Assembly (NCBI GenBank): GCA_945860745.1
Contig: CAMASH010000024.1
Coordinates: 1-43,255, forward strand
Direction of reading: 5' to 3'
From: Chthoniobacter flavus
GTDB taxonomy: Bacteria; Verrucomicrobiota; Verrucomicrobiia; Chthoniobacterales; Terrimicrobiaceae
Length of the DNA: 43,255 nt
Shown here one piece after another: positions 31,288-39,628 of this stretch (positions are counted from its first letter, which is position 1; every line of letters begins with the position of its first letter). Position numbers and translations under genes: made by a program. The notes beneath the pieces were generated by a model that saw only the letters and a program-made list of their open reading frames with translations, was not told the DNA's origin and did no database searches.

Positions 31288-31401
31288 GCTTTTCCCCGCG
31301 CGTGGCACCGTCCGATGTTCTTTCCGACCCGGGCGCGGGAGTGATGGCCGGCAGCGACAAACAGATTGAACTGTGGCGGAGGGAGCGGCAATTTACCTGT
31401 G

Positions 31402-31815
31402 ATGCCGGTTGAAACAACCCTCCGCTTGCGCAACGACTTTGGGGACCTCTCTGCCGTCGCCGAGGCCACCACGAATTTCCTGGAGGAAAACGCCGCCGGG
31501 CCGGAAGTCGTCTTCGCGGCCAATCTTGCCATCGAGGAGTTGGTGACAAACGTTATCAAATACGGCTACGACGATGAAGCCTCGCATGAGATCACGGTCC
31601 ATCTGGTCAAGGACGCAGAACTTTTGCAAATCCGCATCTGCGATGACGGCCACGAATTCAACCCCTTCGATCAGCCCGAACCCGACACCACCCTGCCGGC
31701 TGAGGAGCGCGACATTGGCGGGCTGGGTATTCATTTTGTCCGCAATATGCTCGACTCCTGTGCCTATGTCCGGCAGGACGGCCGCAATATTGTGACGATC
31801 ACCAAGAAGCTCTGA
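31402..31815 (+). CDS. Anti-sigma factor-type serine kinase (RsbW/SpoIIAB-like HATPase)
   Basis: 137 residues forming one GHKL ATPase domain. The N-box is N-L-A-I-E-E-L-V-T-N-V-I-K-Y-G-Y (41-56), the G1 box I-C-D-D-G-H-E-F-N-P-F, and the G2 region G-G-L-G-I-H-F-V. Such kinases phosphorylate a STAS antagonist and, in the free state, hold a sigma factor or another target. The STAS partner is encoded 44 bases downstream. The start is ATG 31402, after a GTG at 31399. No sigma factor is adjacent. Confidence 0.88.
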   Translation: MPVETTLRLRNDFGDLSAVAEATTNFLEENAAGPEVVFAANLAIEELVTNVIKYGYDDEASHEITVHLVKDAELLQIRICDDGHEFNPFDQPEPDTTLPAEERDIGGLGIHFVRNMLDSCAYVRQDGRNIVTITKKL

Positions 31816-31859
31816 CCGTATGCTTGCCGCCCCGCGCAACCCCTGATTATTTGACTGCC

Positions 31860-32201
31860 ATGCAAATCACCGAACAGCGCGCAGGCCCGATTGTGGTCAT
31901 TGCCGTGGCAGGGCGGCTGGACCATGCCGGGGCCGGAACGTTTCAGGATCACACGGTGAAGCATATCAAAGACGGCGTGCGTTCGATGGTGGTTGATTTC
32001 ACCGGAACGGTTTTTGTCGCCAGCATGGGCATCCGCGCCATCATCGGTCCCGCGCAGGAAATGATGCGGGCCGGCGGACGGTTCGGGATCACGGGACTGA
32101 GTCCGGACCTGCGGCGGCTTTTTGAGATCTCCGGTTTGCTCAAAGTTTTCAACACCTACCCGACCCTTGCCGATGCCGTGGCCGATGGCGTTTGGGTTTG
32201 A
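31860..32201 (+). CDS. STAS-domain anti-sigma factor antagonist
   Basis: 113 residues, a single STAS domain: V-I-A-V-A-G-R-L-D-H-A-G-A, then V-V-D-F-T-G-T-V-F-V-A-S-M-G-I-R-A. Ser55 (V-A-S-M-G) sits where the regulatory phosphoserine of SpoIIAA/RsbV is found. The usual D-S-S-G-L pattern is altered to A-S-M-G-I. It should be phosphorylated by the kinase encoded just upstream. The 3' end overlaps the start of the L,D-transpeptidase gene by 17 bases, tying the switch to cell-wall work. Confidence 0.86.
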   Translation: MQITEQRAGPIVVIAVAGRLDHAGAGTFQDHTVKHIKDGVRSMVVDFTGTVFVASMGIRAIIGPAQEMMRAGGRFGITGLSPDLRRLFEISGLLKVFNTYPTLADAVADGVWV

Positions 32202-32940
32202 TTTTCGCGGGTTGGCCGTGCTGCTGGTTCTGACCGCGCAGCCGGTTTCCGCGCTGGACCGTTCCATCACGCAATTGGTCGTTTCGATTTCTCCCGGGTG
32301 GAACTCCCCCACGGGAAGGCTCCAGCTTTTCGAGCGCGAAGGCAAAGGCTGGCGGGCCGTTTCCCCGGCCCTGCGCGTGCTCTATGGAAAGAACGGTCTG
32401 GCCCGGGGGCGCGGCGTGCTCGGCGGCGGCGGGGCGGGACCGCAAAAAATCGAACGCGACAAGCGCGCCCCGGCCGGGGTCTTCAAGATCGGGACCATCT
32501 ACACTTACGACAAGAGTCTGCCCGCCGGGGCGGACTATCCTTTTCACACCCTGAGCGAGGCGGATGCATGGATCGATGATCCCGCGCTGCCGCACTACAA
32601 CCAACACGTGGTCGTCGATCCCGCCAATCCGCCGCCGTGGTTTGCCAGGCAAAAGATGCGGCTCAACGACCCGCCGCACCGCTGGCTGATCGAAATCCGC
32701 CACAATGCCGATCCGCCGGTGGCGGCCGCGGGGAGTGCGATTTTTTTCCACATACAGCGCGGTCCATCGGTTCCCTCGGCCGGCTGCACGGTCATGCCCC
32801 AGGCATCGATCACGCTCATCCTGCAATGGCTGCGGGCGGAGAAAAACCCGCACTATGTTTTGCTCCCCCGCGACGAATACCTGAAACGCTGGCAGGAGTG
32901 GGGCCTGCCTTCCCCGCAGGAGGCGGCCGGGCTGCTTTAG
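32185..32940 (+). CDS. L,D-transpeptidase (YkuD-type) family protein
   Basis: 251 residues with a signal peptide (about 1-23). The catalytic motif is F-F-H-I-Q-R-G-P-S-V-P-S-A-G-C-T-V-M, with His189 and Cys201. This is the Cys-dependent L,D-transpeptidase/L,D-carboxypeptidase-like fold acting on peptidoglycan peptides or linking proteins to the wall. Upstream are K-R-A-P-A-G-V-F-K-I-G and a P-H-Y-N-Q-H-V-V-V-D segment. I chose ATG 32185, which overlaps the STAS gene. The long upstream frame has no function. Its position in a run of tightly packed genes suggests coupled expression. Confidence 0.85.
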   Translation: MAFGFDFRGLAVLLVLTAQPVSALDRSITQLVVSISPGWNSPTGRLQLFEREGKGWRAVSPALRVLYGKNGLARGRGVLGGGGAGPQKIERDKRAPAGVFKIGTIYTYDKSLPAGADYPFHTLSEADAWIDDPALPHYNQHVVVDPANPPPWFARQKMRLNDPPHRWLIEIRHNADPPVAAAGSAIFFHIQRGPSVPSAGCTVMPQASITLILQWLRAEKNPHYVLLPRDEYLKRWQEWGLPSPQEAAGLL

Positions 32941-32944
32941 CCGA

Positions 32945-33775
32945 ATGACCTCCTTGAGCCCGTTCACGTTTGGCAGCATGTCGCTGGGTCGGAATCCGGC
33001 GGATATCACTGCGGATCTGGCCGTGGCGCGCCGGGCCATCGAGTCGGGGGTCTGGTTTCATTCCAGCCCGACGTACAATCAGGGTTTCACCTTCATGGTG
33101 CTCCGCCTGGCCTTCGACGAAGACCGCTCGCGCGTGCCGCGCATGGTGATCAAAGTGCGGGATGCCACGGCGTCGCTCATGCGCTTTGAGGTGGAAGACA
33201 GTTGCCGCCGCCTCGGCCTTGATGCCATCGACGTGGCGCAGCTTGTCTCGATGGATCCCCGGCCCGGAAATCTGGTGGACCAATTGCGTGGCGGAGACGG
33301 TCCTTTGGTCGAGGAACTGGCTTCCCTGCGCGCCCGCGGGTTGATCCGCGAGGCCGTGCTTTTTCTGACTCCACAAAATTCCGTTGCGGCCGTGGAGGCG
33401 ACGAACAGCGGCCTGATCGAAGGCGTGATCCTGTACTGGAACGCCTGCCAGCGCGATTGCTCGGACCGGGCCTGGCAGGCGATTCAGAAAAACAAAATCC
33501 CCGCTCTCGCGCTGCGCACTCTCGGCGGGGGCCCTTCCGACAAAGCGAGCAGCGCAAAATCCGCTGCGCTAGCCGAATTGATCGAAGGCGCCGGGTGTCG
33601 GGACGCCACAGAATTCAACCTCCGCCTGGCCGCCAGCGAACCCGCCATCTGCACCACCATCGGCGGGACTTCTTCACTCGCTCATCTGGAAGACTATCTG
33701 AAAGCCGCCGCGGAGGCTCGGCCGCTCCCCGCAGAAATTCTGAGGCAGGTGGAATTGTTGCAGGCGAAGGCTTAA
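32945..33775 (+). CDS. Aldo/keto-reductase-like protein with incomplete catalytic tetrad
   Basis: 276 residues with the (alpha/beta)8 layout of the family: F-T-F-G-S-M-S-L-G, then F-H-S-S-P-T-Y-N-Q-G, V-I-K-V-R-D, D-V-A-Q-L-V-S-M-D, and I-G-G-T-S-S-L-A-H-L-E-D-Y at the NADPH end. Of the usual Asp-Tyr-Lys-His tetrad, Tyr and Lys remain, but Ser replaces Asp, and the His of L-x-x-H is also Ser. Activity on carbonyls is therefore doubtful. It starts 5 bases after the transpeptidase gene. Confidence 0.75.
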   Translation: MTSLSPFTFGSMSLGRNPADITADLAVARRAIESGVWFHSSPTYNQGFTFMVLRLAFDEDRSRVPRMVIKVRDATASLMRFEVEDSCRRLGLDAIDVAQLVSMDPRPGNLVDQLRGGDGPLVEELASLRARGLIREAVLFLTPQNSVAAVEATNSGLIEGVILYWNACQRDCSDRAWQAIQKNKIPALALRTLGGGPSDKASSAKSAALAELIEGAGCRDATEFNLRLAASEPAICTTIGGTSSLAHLEDYLKAAAEARPLPAEILRQVELLQAKA

Positions 33776-33831
33776 GTTTCGTGCAGAATTTTTCCGGGAC
33801 GCTACAAGTTCCGCATGACCAAATGCGAGCG

Positions 33832-34023
33832 ATGAAAATCCCGGTGGCTCTTTTTCTGTCGTCCCTTCTCCTGACCGGATGCGCGAGCAAGCCGGACGGG
33901 GGCACCAAATTCGATCCCTTTGGTGCACTCATGCGGACGGACAAAAGCCTTAATGACTGGGTTGATCGCCGGGCGGGATTCACCCCGGAGGAGCCGGCGC
34001 CTTCCCGGCTGTATCAGCAGTAG
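33832..34023 (+). CDS. Small lipoprotein
   Basis: 63 residues from ATG 33832 (66 from ATG 33823). The signal peptide ends in lipobox L-L-T-G-C. The short mature part (A-S-K-P-D-G-G-T-K-F-D-P-F-G-A-L-M, ending S-R-L-Y-Q-Q) has no known domain. Its last 44 bases overlap the 3' end of the opposing ABC ATPase gene. Small lipoproteins of this type end many envelope operons. Function unknown. Confidence 0.65.
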   Translation: MKIPVALFLSSLLLTGCASKPDGGTKFDPFGALMRTDKSLNDWVDRRAGFTPEEPAPSRLYQQ

Positions 34024-34810
34024 GGACGTTGGTTTTCAAGCGGTAGCGACCGCTGCGGCGTTGCAGGGTCAGGGGAGAACCGAAAATCGCGCTGAGATTC
34101 TTCGTCGTCAGGCCCTGCGCGATCGGGCCGGAACTGACCACACGGCCGTTTCGTAAAGCGAGGAGATGGGTGAATTCCGGCAGGATTTCCTCGACGTGAT
34201 GGGTGACCAAAACCAGCGCGGGCGCGCTTTTTTTCGCAGTCAGTCGGCGGATGTCCGACAAAAAGTTTTCCCGCGCCACGGGGTCCAGTCCGGCGCAGGG
34301 TTCGTCGAGAATGAGCAGCAACGGATCGGCCATGAGCGCGCGGGCGATCAGAACGCGCTGGCGTTCGCCCTGCGAGAGTACTTCCCAGGTGCGTTCGGCG
34401 GCGTAGGGGATGCGGAGGGATTTCAGCAGTTGGCGGGCGCGATCTTTCTCCGCGCGGGTCACCCGGCCCCAGCAGCCGATCATGGCCCGCTTGCCCCCGG
34501 CCACGATTTCCAGTGCGGTGTCTTCCTCATGCACGAGGAGGGAAATACTGGCACTGACGATGCCGATGTGGTGGCGCAGTTCGCGCCAGTCGCTGTCGCC
34601 GAATTCCTCCCCCAGCAGCGTGATCTCGCCTTCGGTCGGCGTCATGTAGCCGGTGATGGCCTTGAGCAGGGAGGTTTTGCCGGAGCCGTTGGCTCCAAGG
34701 ATGATCCAGTGCTCACCCGGACGGACGGTCCAGTGGACGTCGCGCAGGATGTGGGTGTCACCCCGTCGGATGGAAAGCTGGCGGACTTGGAAGAGAATAT
34801 TCGGGTTCAT
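33980..34810 (-). CDS. ABC transporter ATP-binding protein (ModF-like single ATPase)
   Basis: 276 residues. Walker A is G-A-N-G-S-G-K-T (39-46), the Q-loop region is I-G-I-V-S-A-S-I, the signature L-S-Q-G-E-R-Q-R-V, Walker B L-L-L-I-L-D-E-P and the switch His V-T-H-H. A C-terminal extension of about 30 residues (about 246-276) follows. No permease or binding protein is adjacent; it follows comEC. The E-E-I-L-P-E segment after the H-loop is shared with iron/molybdate-type ATPases such as ModF/YlmA. Start 34810 overlaps the comEC stop (ATGA). Confidence 0.85.
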   Translation of the reverse strand: MNPNILFQVRQLSIRRGDTHILRDVHWTVRPGEHWIILGANGSGKTSLLKAITGYMTPTEGEITLLGEEFGDSDWRELRHHIGIVSASISLLVHEEDTALEIVAGGKRAMIGCWGRVTRAEKDRARQLLKSLRIPYAAERTWEVLSQGERQRVLIARALMADPLLLILDEPCAGLDPVARENFLSDIRRLTAKKSAPALVLVTHHVEEILPEFTHLLALRNGRVVSSGPIAQGLTTKNLSAIFGSPLTLQRRSGRYRLKTNVPTADTAGKAPAPPG

Positions 34811-37089
34811 CGCATGCGGCTGTAGTGCCGCTGGTCCACCCAAGCGGAAACCTCCCAATGAGTGGAGTAAATCCTGATGCGGACCGCGCCGTTTTCGTCC
34901 TGCCGGAAAAGCCGGATGCCGAGGGAGGCGAGGTTTTCAACCAGGGCATCGGGAATTCTTTCGCTGGCGGGAAAATCCGCCGCGCTGGCCACGACGACGG
35001 ACGGATTCGCGGCTTTGAGGAAGGACAGATCGGCGGAAGGTCCGCGGCGTGACGAACCCTTGATCAGAATATCGCAGGGGAGTTTTTCCGCGCTATGCGC
35101 GAGCAACCATTGCTCGGTGGACAGTCCGGCGTCGGACATGAAAAGGAGGCGCAGATTTTCCACTTCAAGGCGGACGATGAGGGTTTTGTCGTCGGCCAGG
35201 GTGCGGGAGATGTCGCGCGGTGGATAGAGCACGTGCAGGCGGGCCGCAGGAGAGAGAACAACCAGGTCATCGGAACGGTGGAGGGACTTGGGAATGCCTT
35301 GCCGGGCCAGTTCGGTGTGCAGGCGGTGGCGGAGTTTGGAACGGTCGTCGAGGGTCGAGTCGATCAGTTGGCGGGGCGGGCACGAGGCAAAAAGTTCCTC
35401 CGCCGATCCCATGTGTCCGGCATCGCCGTGGGTGATGAGCAGCCCGTCGAGGCTGCGCAGTCCGCGGGAACGCAGGAACGGCAGCAGCACGGAATCGAAT
35501 TGGTAGGCCGGCCCGCTATCGATGAGCCACGAACGTCCTCCGGCGGAAACCCAGGCCGCACCACCCGCGCCGAAATCAAACACCACGATCTCCGCCAGCG
35601 GCGCGCGAACCTGCGGGGCGCGGACATAAAAAAATGAACCGGGCAGGGAGGCGAAAAAAGAAATCGTTCCGAGGAGAAGGTGGGCCAGCAGCCAGTTGGT
35701 TTGGTTGTAGATCGCCGCCACCCAGAGGCTGGCCACTCCGCTGAGAAGGGAAAGCATGGCCACGGCCATGATGCCGAACGAGATCGGCACGGCCAGGAGG
35801 TTGGCGGGCAGGGCGGTGAAGGAGACGAGATGAAAGTATCCCAGTGTCAGCGGCAGCGAACCGATCCAGGCGGCAAGGGAAACGGCGGCCAGGGCGGCCA
35901 GTTTTTGTCCGCTGTGAAAACCCAGGCGCTGCCCGGCCGTGAGAAGTTTCTCCGGGAAAAACGGGTCAGGGTGAAACGGCTTCGCCAACGCATCGCGAAT
36001 GGGTCGCTCCATGACGAGTATGGCGGCGACGACGCAGAAGGAGAGTTGGAAGCCGGCGTTGAAAAGTTGGTTGGTATCCGCCAGCAGAATGAGAAACGCC
36101 GCCGCCAGCAAATTGTTGAGCAGAACGGGCCGTCGGCTAGTGATCAGACCCAGCAGGACGATGGCGGCCATGATGGTGGCGCGGAGGCTGGCCGGTTTGA
36201 GGCCGGTCATCAGGGCATAAAAAAACAGGATGCCGATGATGAGCATCGCGGCCTGGCGCCGGGGAATGCGCAGCAGTTTAAAGGCGAACCAAAGCAGCGC
36301 CGCCAGGATGCCGACATGCAGTCCGCTGACGGAGAATAAATGAAATGTTCCCGTGCCGCGGAACTGCTCCTGGATGCGTTCCGGCATGGTGGTGGTTTCG
36401 CCCAGCACCATGCCAATGATGAGGTCGGACGCGATGGGGTCATCCAGCCCTCGCGTCAGCGTTTCCCGCATCCAATTCCGCGCCCGCAGCGCCGTGGTCA
36501 CCAGGGGATTGCCCCGGTGGGAGGCCAGAATGGCGGCGTCGTTCGCATGGCCGACCCGCAGCCGGGTGTAGATCGAGCGTCGGGCCGACCAGGCGGCGAA
36601 GTCGAATTGTCCGGGATTGCGGGGAGGCCCGGGATTTTCCAGTGAACCGACCACCCGCACCTCGTCGCCATAGACCGGTGGCGGACCGGTCCATTCGACT
36701 TGCAGGGTGAGGGGAGCGCTCAACTCCCGGCCCTCCACCCGCATCCGGCTGAGGCGCAGTTCGAAACTGGTTTTATCGGAAAAACTGCGCGGCTCGCTCA
36801 CGACGATTCCATGCGCCTCGGTCAGGAGACTGCGCGGACCCAGCCAGCCGGCGAATTGCGCCGCGGCGGACTCCCGGCTTTGCCAGAGATGCATGAGCGC
36901 GAAGAGGCAAAAGCACAAGGCGGCGAACGTCGTCTGCTTCCGGGTGAGGAAAAATGCGCCGGTGCTTGCGAACGCGGCAATCAACCAGAAGGAGGAAGGC
37001 CCCTTGGCCAATTCCGCCGCGAGAATGCCGGCCACCGCGCAGGCCAGCAGCGGAAGAAAGGGAAACCTCTGACGGAACAACGCAGCCAT
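34807..37089 (-). CDS. comEC: ComEC/Rec2 family DNA-uptake channel
   Basis: 760 residues. An N-terminal pair of membrane helices is followed by an OB-like DUF4131 region (about 75-160). The polytopic competence domain comes next (about 200-480, with H-L-F-S-V-S-G-L-H-V-G-I and many helices). A C-terminal metallo-beta-lactamase-like domain carries L-I-T-H-G-D-A-G-H-M-G. ComEC carries single-stranded DNA across the inner membrane during natural transformation. The start is ATG 37089; the longer frame from 37212 lies in the upstream gene. It belongs to a run with the 183-residue protein (14 bases upstream) and the ABC ATPase downstream. Confidence 0.92.
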   Translation of the reverse strand: MAALFRQRFPFLPLLACAVAGILAAELAKGPSSFWLIAAFASTGAFFLTRKQTTFAALCFCLFALMHLWQSRESAAAQFAGWLGPRSLLTEAHGIVVSEPRSFSDKTSFELRLSRMRVEGRELSAPLTLQVEWTGPPPVYGDEVRVVGSLENPGPPRNPGQFDFAAWSARRSIYTRLRVGHANDAAILASHRGNPLVTTALRARNWMRETLTRGLDDPIASDLIIGMVLGETTTMPERIQEQFRGTGTFHLFSVSGLHVGILAALLWFAFKLLRIPRRQAAMLIIGILFFYALMTGLKPASLRATIMAAIVLLGLITSRRPVLLNNLLAAAFLILLADTNQLFNAGFQLSFCVVAAILVMERPIRDALAKPFHPDPFFPEKLLTAGQRLGFHSGQKLAALAAVSLAAWIGSLPLTLGYFHLVSFTALPANLLAVPISFGIMAVAMLSLLSGVASLWVAAIYNQTNWLLAHLLLGTISFFASLPGSFFYVRAPQVRAPLAEIVVFDFGAGGAAWVSAGGRSWLIDSGPAYQFDSVLLPFLRSRGLRSLDGLLITHGDAGHMGSAEELFASCPPRQLIDSTLDDRSKLRHRLHTELARQGIPKSLHRSDDLVVLSPAARLHVLYPPRDISRTLADDKTLIVRLEVENLRLLFMSDAGLSTEQWLLAHSAEKLPCDILIKGSSRRGPSADLSFLKAANPSVVVASAADFPASERIPDALVENLASLGIRLFRQDENGAVRIRIYSTHWEVSAWVDQRHYSRMR

Positions 37090-37103
37090 GGATTCCCTTG
37101 CCT

Positions 37104-37655
37104 TCACGGCTGTCCGCAAAACTTGAAAAGAAACAATTCGGTGGTTTGTTCCGCGAAAAAGAAAAACTGCAGGGCCCCATCGAGATTCCGCAGGTCCTCG
37201 CTGACCGCGCAACTGGCCCGCCGGGAATGGACCTGATGAATGCCGGGATCCACCCTGTGGTGATAAGGCGCGCCCCAGACTTCGAGCAGGATGGCCCGCG
37301 AAGTGGTTTCCAGCAACAACTCCTCCAAGGCGACGCGTTCGTAATGCTCGAAGAAGACGTTCCCCTGCGTTTCGATGTCCCCATAGTCAAATCCCCTGCA
37401 GGGGGAAACACCGCGACCGGGAAGGTGCCTCCACGTTCCTCGCCGGATGCCCAGCCGCACCCGCGGATCGAAGCCCGCGAGGAGATTGCGCCGCGAGAGG
37501 GTGTTCACCGCGACCGTCACCCGTTGGGGGCTGCCCGCCTCCATCGTGATCCACACATGATCGATGTAATCGGGATTCGGATGCTCCTCCAACCGGGCTT
37601 GTAAATCCCCGCCGACGGCGTGAACCAGGTCCGGGATTGCCTCTCTGCGCCGCAT
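37104..37655 (-). CDS. Hypothetical protein upstream of comEC
   Basis: 183 residues without signal peptide or membrane helix. Recognisable pieces are D-Y-I-D-H-V-W-I-T-M-E, R-V-T-V-A-V-N-T-L-S-R-R-N and A-I-L-L-E-V-W-G-A-P-Y-H-H-R-V-D-P-G-I-H-Q-V-H-S-R. The last recalls the G-I-H-x-(V/I)-H region of some DUF2278-type proteins, though the match is weak. The tail has a run F-F-F-F-A-E. ATG 37655 is the start. It ends 14 bases before comEC and is divergent from the DHS-like gene by 77 bases. I do not recognise the family. Confidence 0.65.
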   Translation of the reverse strand: MRRREAIPDLVHAVGGDLQARLEEHPNPDYIDHVWITMEAGSPQRVTVAVNTLSRRNLLAGFDPRVRLGIRRGTWRHLPGRGVSPCRGFDYGDIETQGNVFFEHYERVALEELLLETTSRAILLEVWGAPYHHRVDPGIHQVHSRRASCAVSEDLRNLDGALQFFFFAEQTTELFLFKFCGQP

Positions 37656-37732
37656 CCGTCGGAATTACCAGAAAGCAATGTTCACGCAAAGAAAGTTGCA
37701 GTCCGTGGCCGGGGCGATACGCTGCCGCCGCG

Positions 37733-38722
37733 ATGAACAAAGGCCCTGTTTCCCAATTCCTGCTCCACCACTACCGCCACTTTAATGCCGCCGCCCTGGT
37801 GGACGCCGCCAAGGCCTACGAGACGCACCTCGATTCCGGCGGCAAGATGCTCGTCACCCTCGCCGGCGCCATGTCCACCGCCGAACTCGGCCTCTCCCTC
37901 GCCGAGATGATCCGGCAGGACAAAGTCCATGCCATTGTCTGCACCGGCGCGAACCTCGAGGAGGACATCTTCAACCTCGTGGCCCACGACTACTACGAGC
38001 GCGTGCCGAACTACCGCGACCTCACCCCGGCCGACGAAGTGGCTCTGCTCGACCGCCACATGAACCGCGTGACCGACACCTGCATTCCCGAGATGGAAGC
38101 CATGCGCCGCATTGAAAAGGTTGTGCTCGAGGAATGGGTTGCCGCCGACCAGGCCGGGGAACGTTTCTTTCCCCATGAGTTCATGTTCAAAATCCTCCGC
38201 AGCGGGAAGCTCAAGGACAGCTATCAGATCGATCCGAAAAATTCCTGGATGGTGGCCGCCTGTGAGAAAAACCTGCCCATGATCGTCCCCGGCTGGGAGG
38301 ACGCCACCCTCGGCAACATGTTCGCCGGACACTGCATCACCGGCGACGTGAAAAACGTCCACACCGTCCGCACCGGCATCGAATACATGATGGAACTGGC
38401 CGAATGGTACACGAAGAATGCCAAACCGATCGGAGGCCTTGGTTCCATCGGCTTCTTCCAAATCGGCGGCGGCATCGCCGGCGACTTCCCCATCTGCGTC
38501 GTCCCGATGCTGCACCAGGATCTCCAGCGCAACGAAGTTCCGCTCTGGGGGTACTTCTGCCAGATCAGCGACTCCACCACCAGCTACGGCAGCTACTCCG
38601 GCGCCGTGCCAAACGAAAAAATCACCTGGGGAAAACTCGGGGCGGAAACCCCGAAGTTCATCGTGGAGAGCGACGCCACCATCGTCGCGCCGCTCATCTT
38701 TGCCTACCTCCTCGGCTGGTGA
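37733..38722 (+). CDS. Deoxyhypusine-synthase-like protein
   Basis: The 329-residue protein is a full-length member of the deoxyhypusine synthase family. It has G-G-K-M-L-V-T-L-A-G-A-M-S-T-A-E-L-G, A-I-V-C-T-G-A-N-L-E-E-D, G-G-G-I-A-G-D-F-P-I-C-V-V-P, and S-G-A-V-P-N-E-K-I-T-W-G-K-L with Lys301 at the place of the catalytic Lys of the eukaryotic enzyme. In eukaryotes and archaea the enzyme moves the aminobutyl group of spermidine to eIF5A. Bacteria lack that target, and homologues make homospermidine or have unknown jobs. It is monocistronic; a dispersed repeat follows. Confidence 0.9.
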   Translation: MNKGPVSQFLLHHYRHFNAAALVDAAKAYETHLDSGGKMLVTLAGAMSTAELGLSLAEMIRQDKVHAIVCTGANLEEDIFNLVAHDYYERVPNYRDLTPADEVALLDRHMNRVTDTCIPEMEAMRRIEKVVLEEWVAADQAGERFFPHEFMFKILRSGKLKDSYQIDPKNSWMVAACEKNLPMIVPGWEDATLGNMFAGHCITGDVKNVHTVRTGIEYMMELAEWYTKNAKPIGGLGSIGFFQIGGGIAGDFPICVVPMLHQDLQRNEVPLWGYFCQISDSTTSYGSYSGAVPNEKITWGKLGAETPKFIVESDATIVAPLIFAYLLGW

Positions 38723-38766
38723 GGTTACAGAAATAGGAAGGCCGGAATGGCGCCCGGTTAAAGGTC

Positions 38767-38826
38767 GTGGCATTGGCTTCCAGCCGATGATCCTTTTTGA
38801 ACGCATCGGCAGGATGCCGATGCCAC
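38767..38826. repeat. Dispersed GGCATCGGC-type inverted repeat, copy in reverse order
   Basis: GTGGCATTGGCTTCCAGCCG at the left and GCATCGGCAGGATGCCGATG plus CCAC at the right. Relative to 5046-5104 the two halves are swapped, which means the whole unit is inverted. It lies between the DHS-like gene and a convergent lipoprotein gene. Confidence 0.75.
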
Positions 38827-38842
38827 TTTCCCGAACAAAAAA

Positions 38843-39355
38843 TCAGTTAAACGAGAACGGACTGTAGAGCGACTCCTCGTAGCCCGAGTCATACCAGTCG
38901 TCGACTTCCGGCTGATTGTAGGCGAAGGGCTGCTGGTCCTGGTAGCCCGGCGTGTTGTAATAGGCCCGCTTCTGCTCGCCGCTGAGGCGCGCCTTTTGCT
39001 TGGGCGTATTCACTCCGTAAAACCCCTGGGTTTCCGAAAGATAGTTCAGCAACTGCGGCGTCGCGCCCGCGGCCTTGAGGCTTTGCAACTGTCCGTAGGT
39101 GAAATTGTAAACCTTCTGGGTGCTCTGCAAATAGCTCACCACGATCTGCGAGGGAACCCCCTTTTGCACCAGTTCGTCAATGTCATTGTAGTCCAGCACC
39201 CGGCCATTCACGACCTTGGTGTAGGTGGCCTGATTGACATTGCGGGAGGACAACGCGGCGGCGATGGCGGGATCAACCTGCGGCGTGGAGGCGCAGGCTG
39301 CCAGGAAAACCCCGGCGGCCGCGAGGAGGGAGAGACGAAAGAGGCGGGCAATCAT
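38843..39355 (-). CDS. Tyr-rich lipoprotein
   Basis: 170 residues. The signal peptide ends in lipobox F-L-A-A-C. The mature protein has a helical region with D-I-D-E-L-V-Q-K-G-V-P-S-Q-I-V-V-S-Y-L and then a Tyr/Gln/Pro-rich tail (Y-Y-N-T-P-G-Y-Q-D-Q-Q-P-F-A-Y). The D-x-L-V-x-x-G-(V/I) segment recurs as L-K-A-A-G-A-T, suggesting two related helical hairpins that respond to short peptides or form a small bundle. Family not recognised. It is convergent with the DHS-like gene. Confidence 0.75.
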   Translation of the reverse strand: MIARLFRLSLLAAAGVFLAACASTPQVDPAIAAALSSRNVNQATYTKVVNGRVLDYNDIDELVQKGVPSQIVVSYLQSTQKVYNFTYGQLQSLKAAGATPQLLNYLSETQGFYGVNTPKQKARLSGEQKRAYYNTPGYQDQQPFAYNQPEVDDWYDSGYEESLYSPFSFN

Positions 39356-39628
39356 GGAGAAGTCCTAATCAAGCGGGCCGATGCTGGCAAACTCTTTCAA
39401 GGAGCGTCTCTCAAGAAGCGGCGAGTTGCTGGCCTGCGGCCACCCTGGCGGGCTATGCTTCGCATAGGCTATCTTCGCTCCGCTTCGATTCCCGTCGCCG
39501 ACCGGAAACTCAACCGCGCAGCGCGAGGGATTTTGCACGATGGGCGACCGGAAGTGCGCCCCAATCGGGATTGTCCGTCATTGGGACTTTGCCTTGCTCT
39601 GATCGCCGGGCGGTTTACCCTTGACTGC
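39356..39628. other. Gap between lipoprotein and proC with short palindromes
   Basis: No gene is supported. It includes the perfect hairpin CTATGC-TTC-GCATAG (39453-39467) and several GC-rich short repeats (CTTCGCTCCGCTTCG). The forward frame that runs through into proC has no protein character here. Confidence 0.4.
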
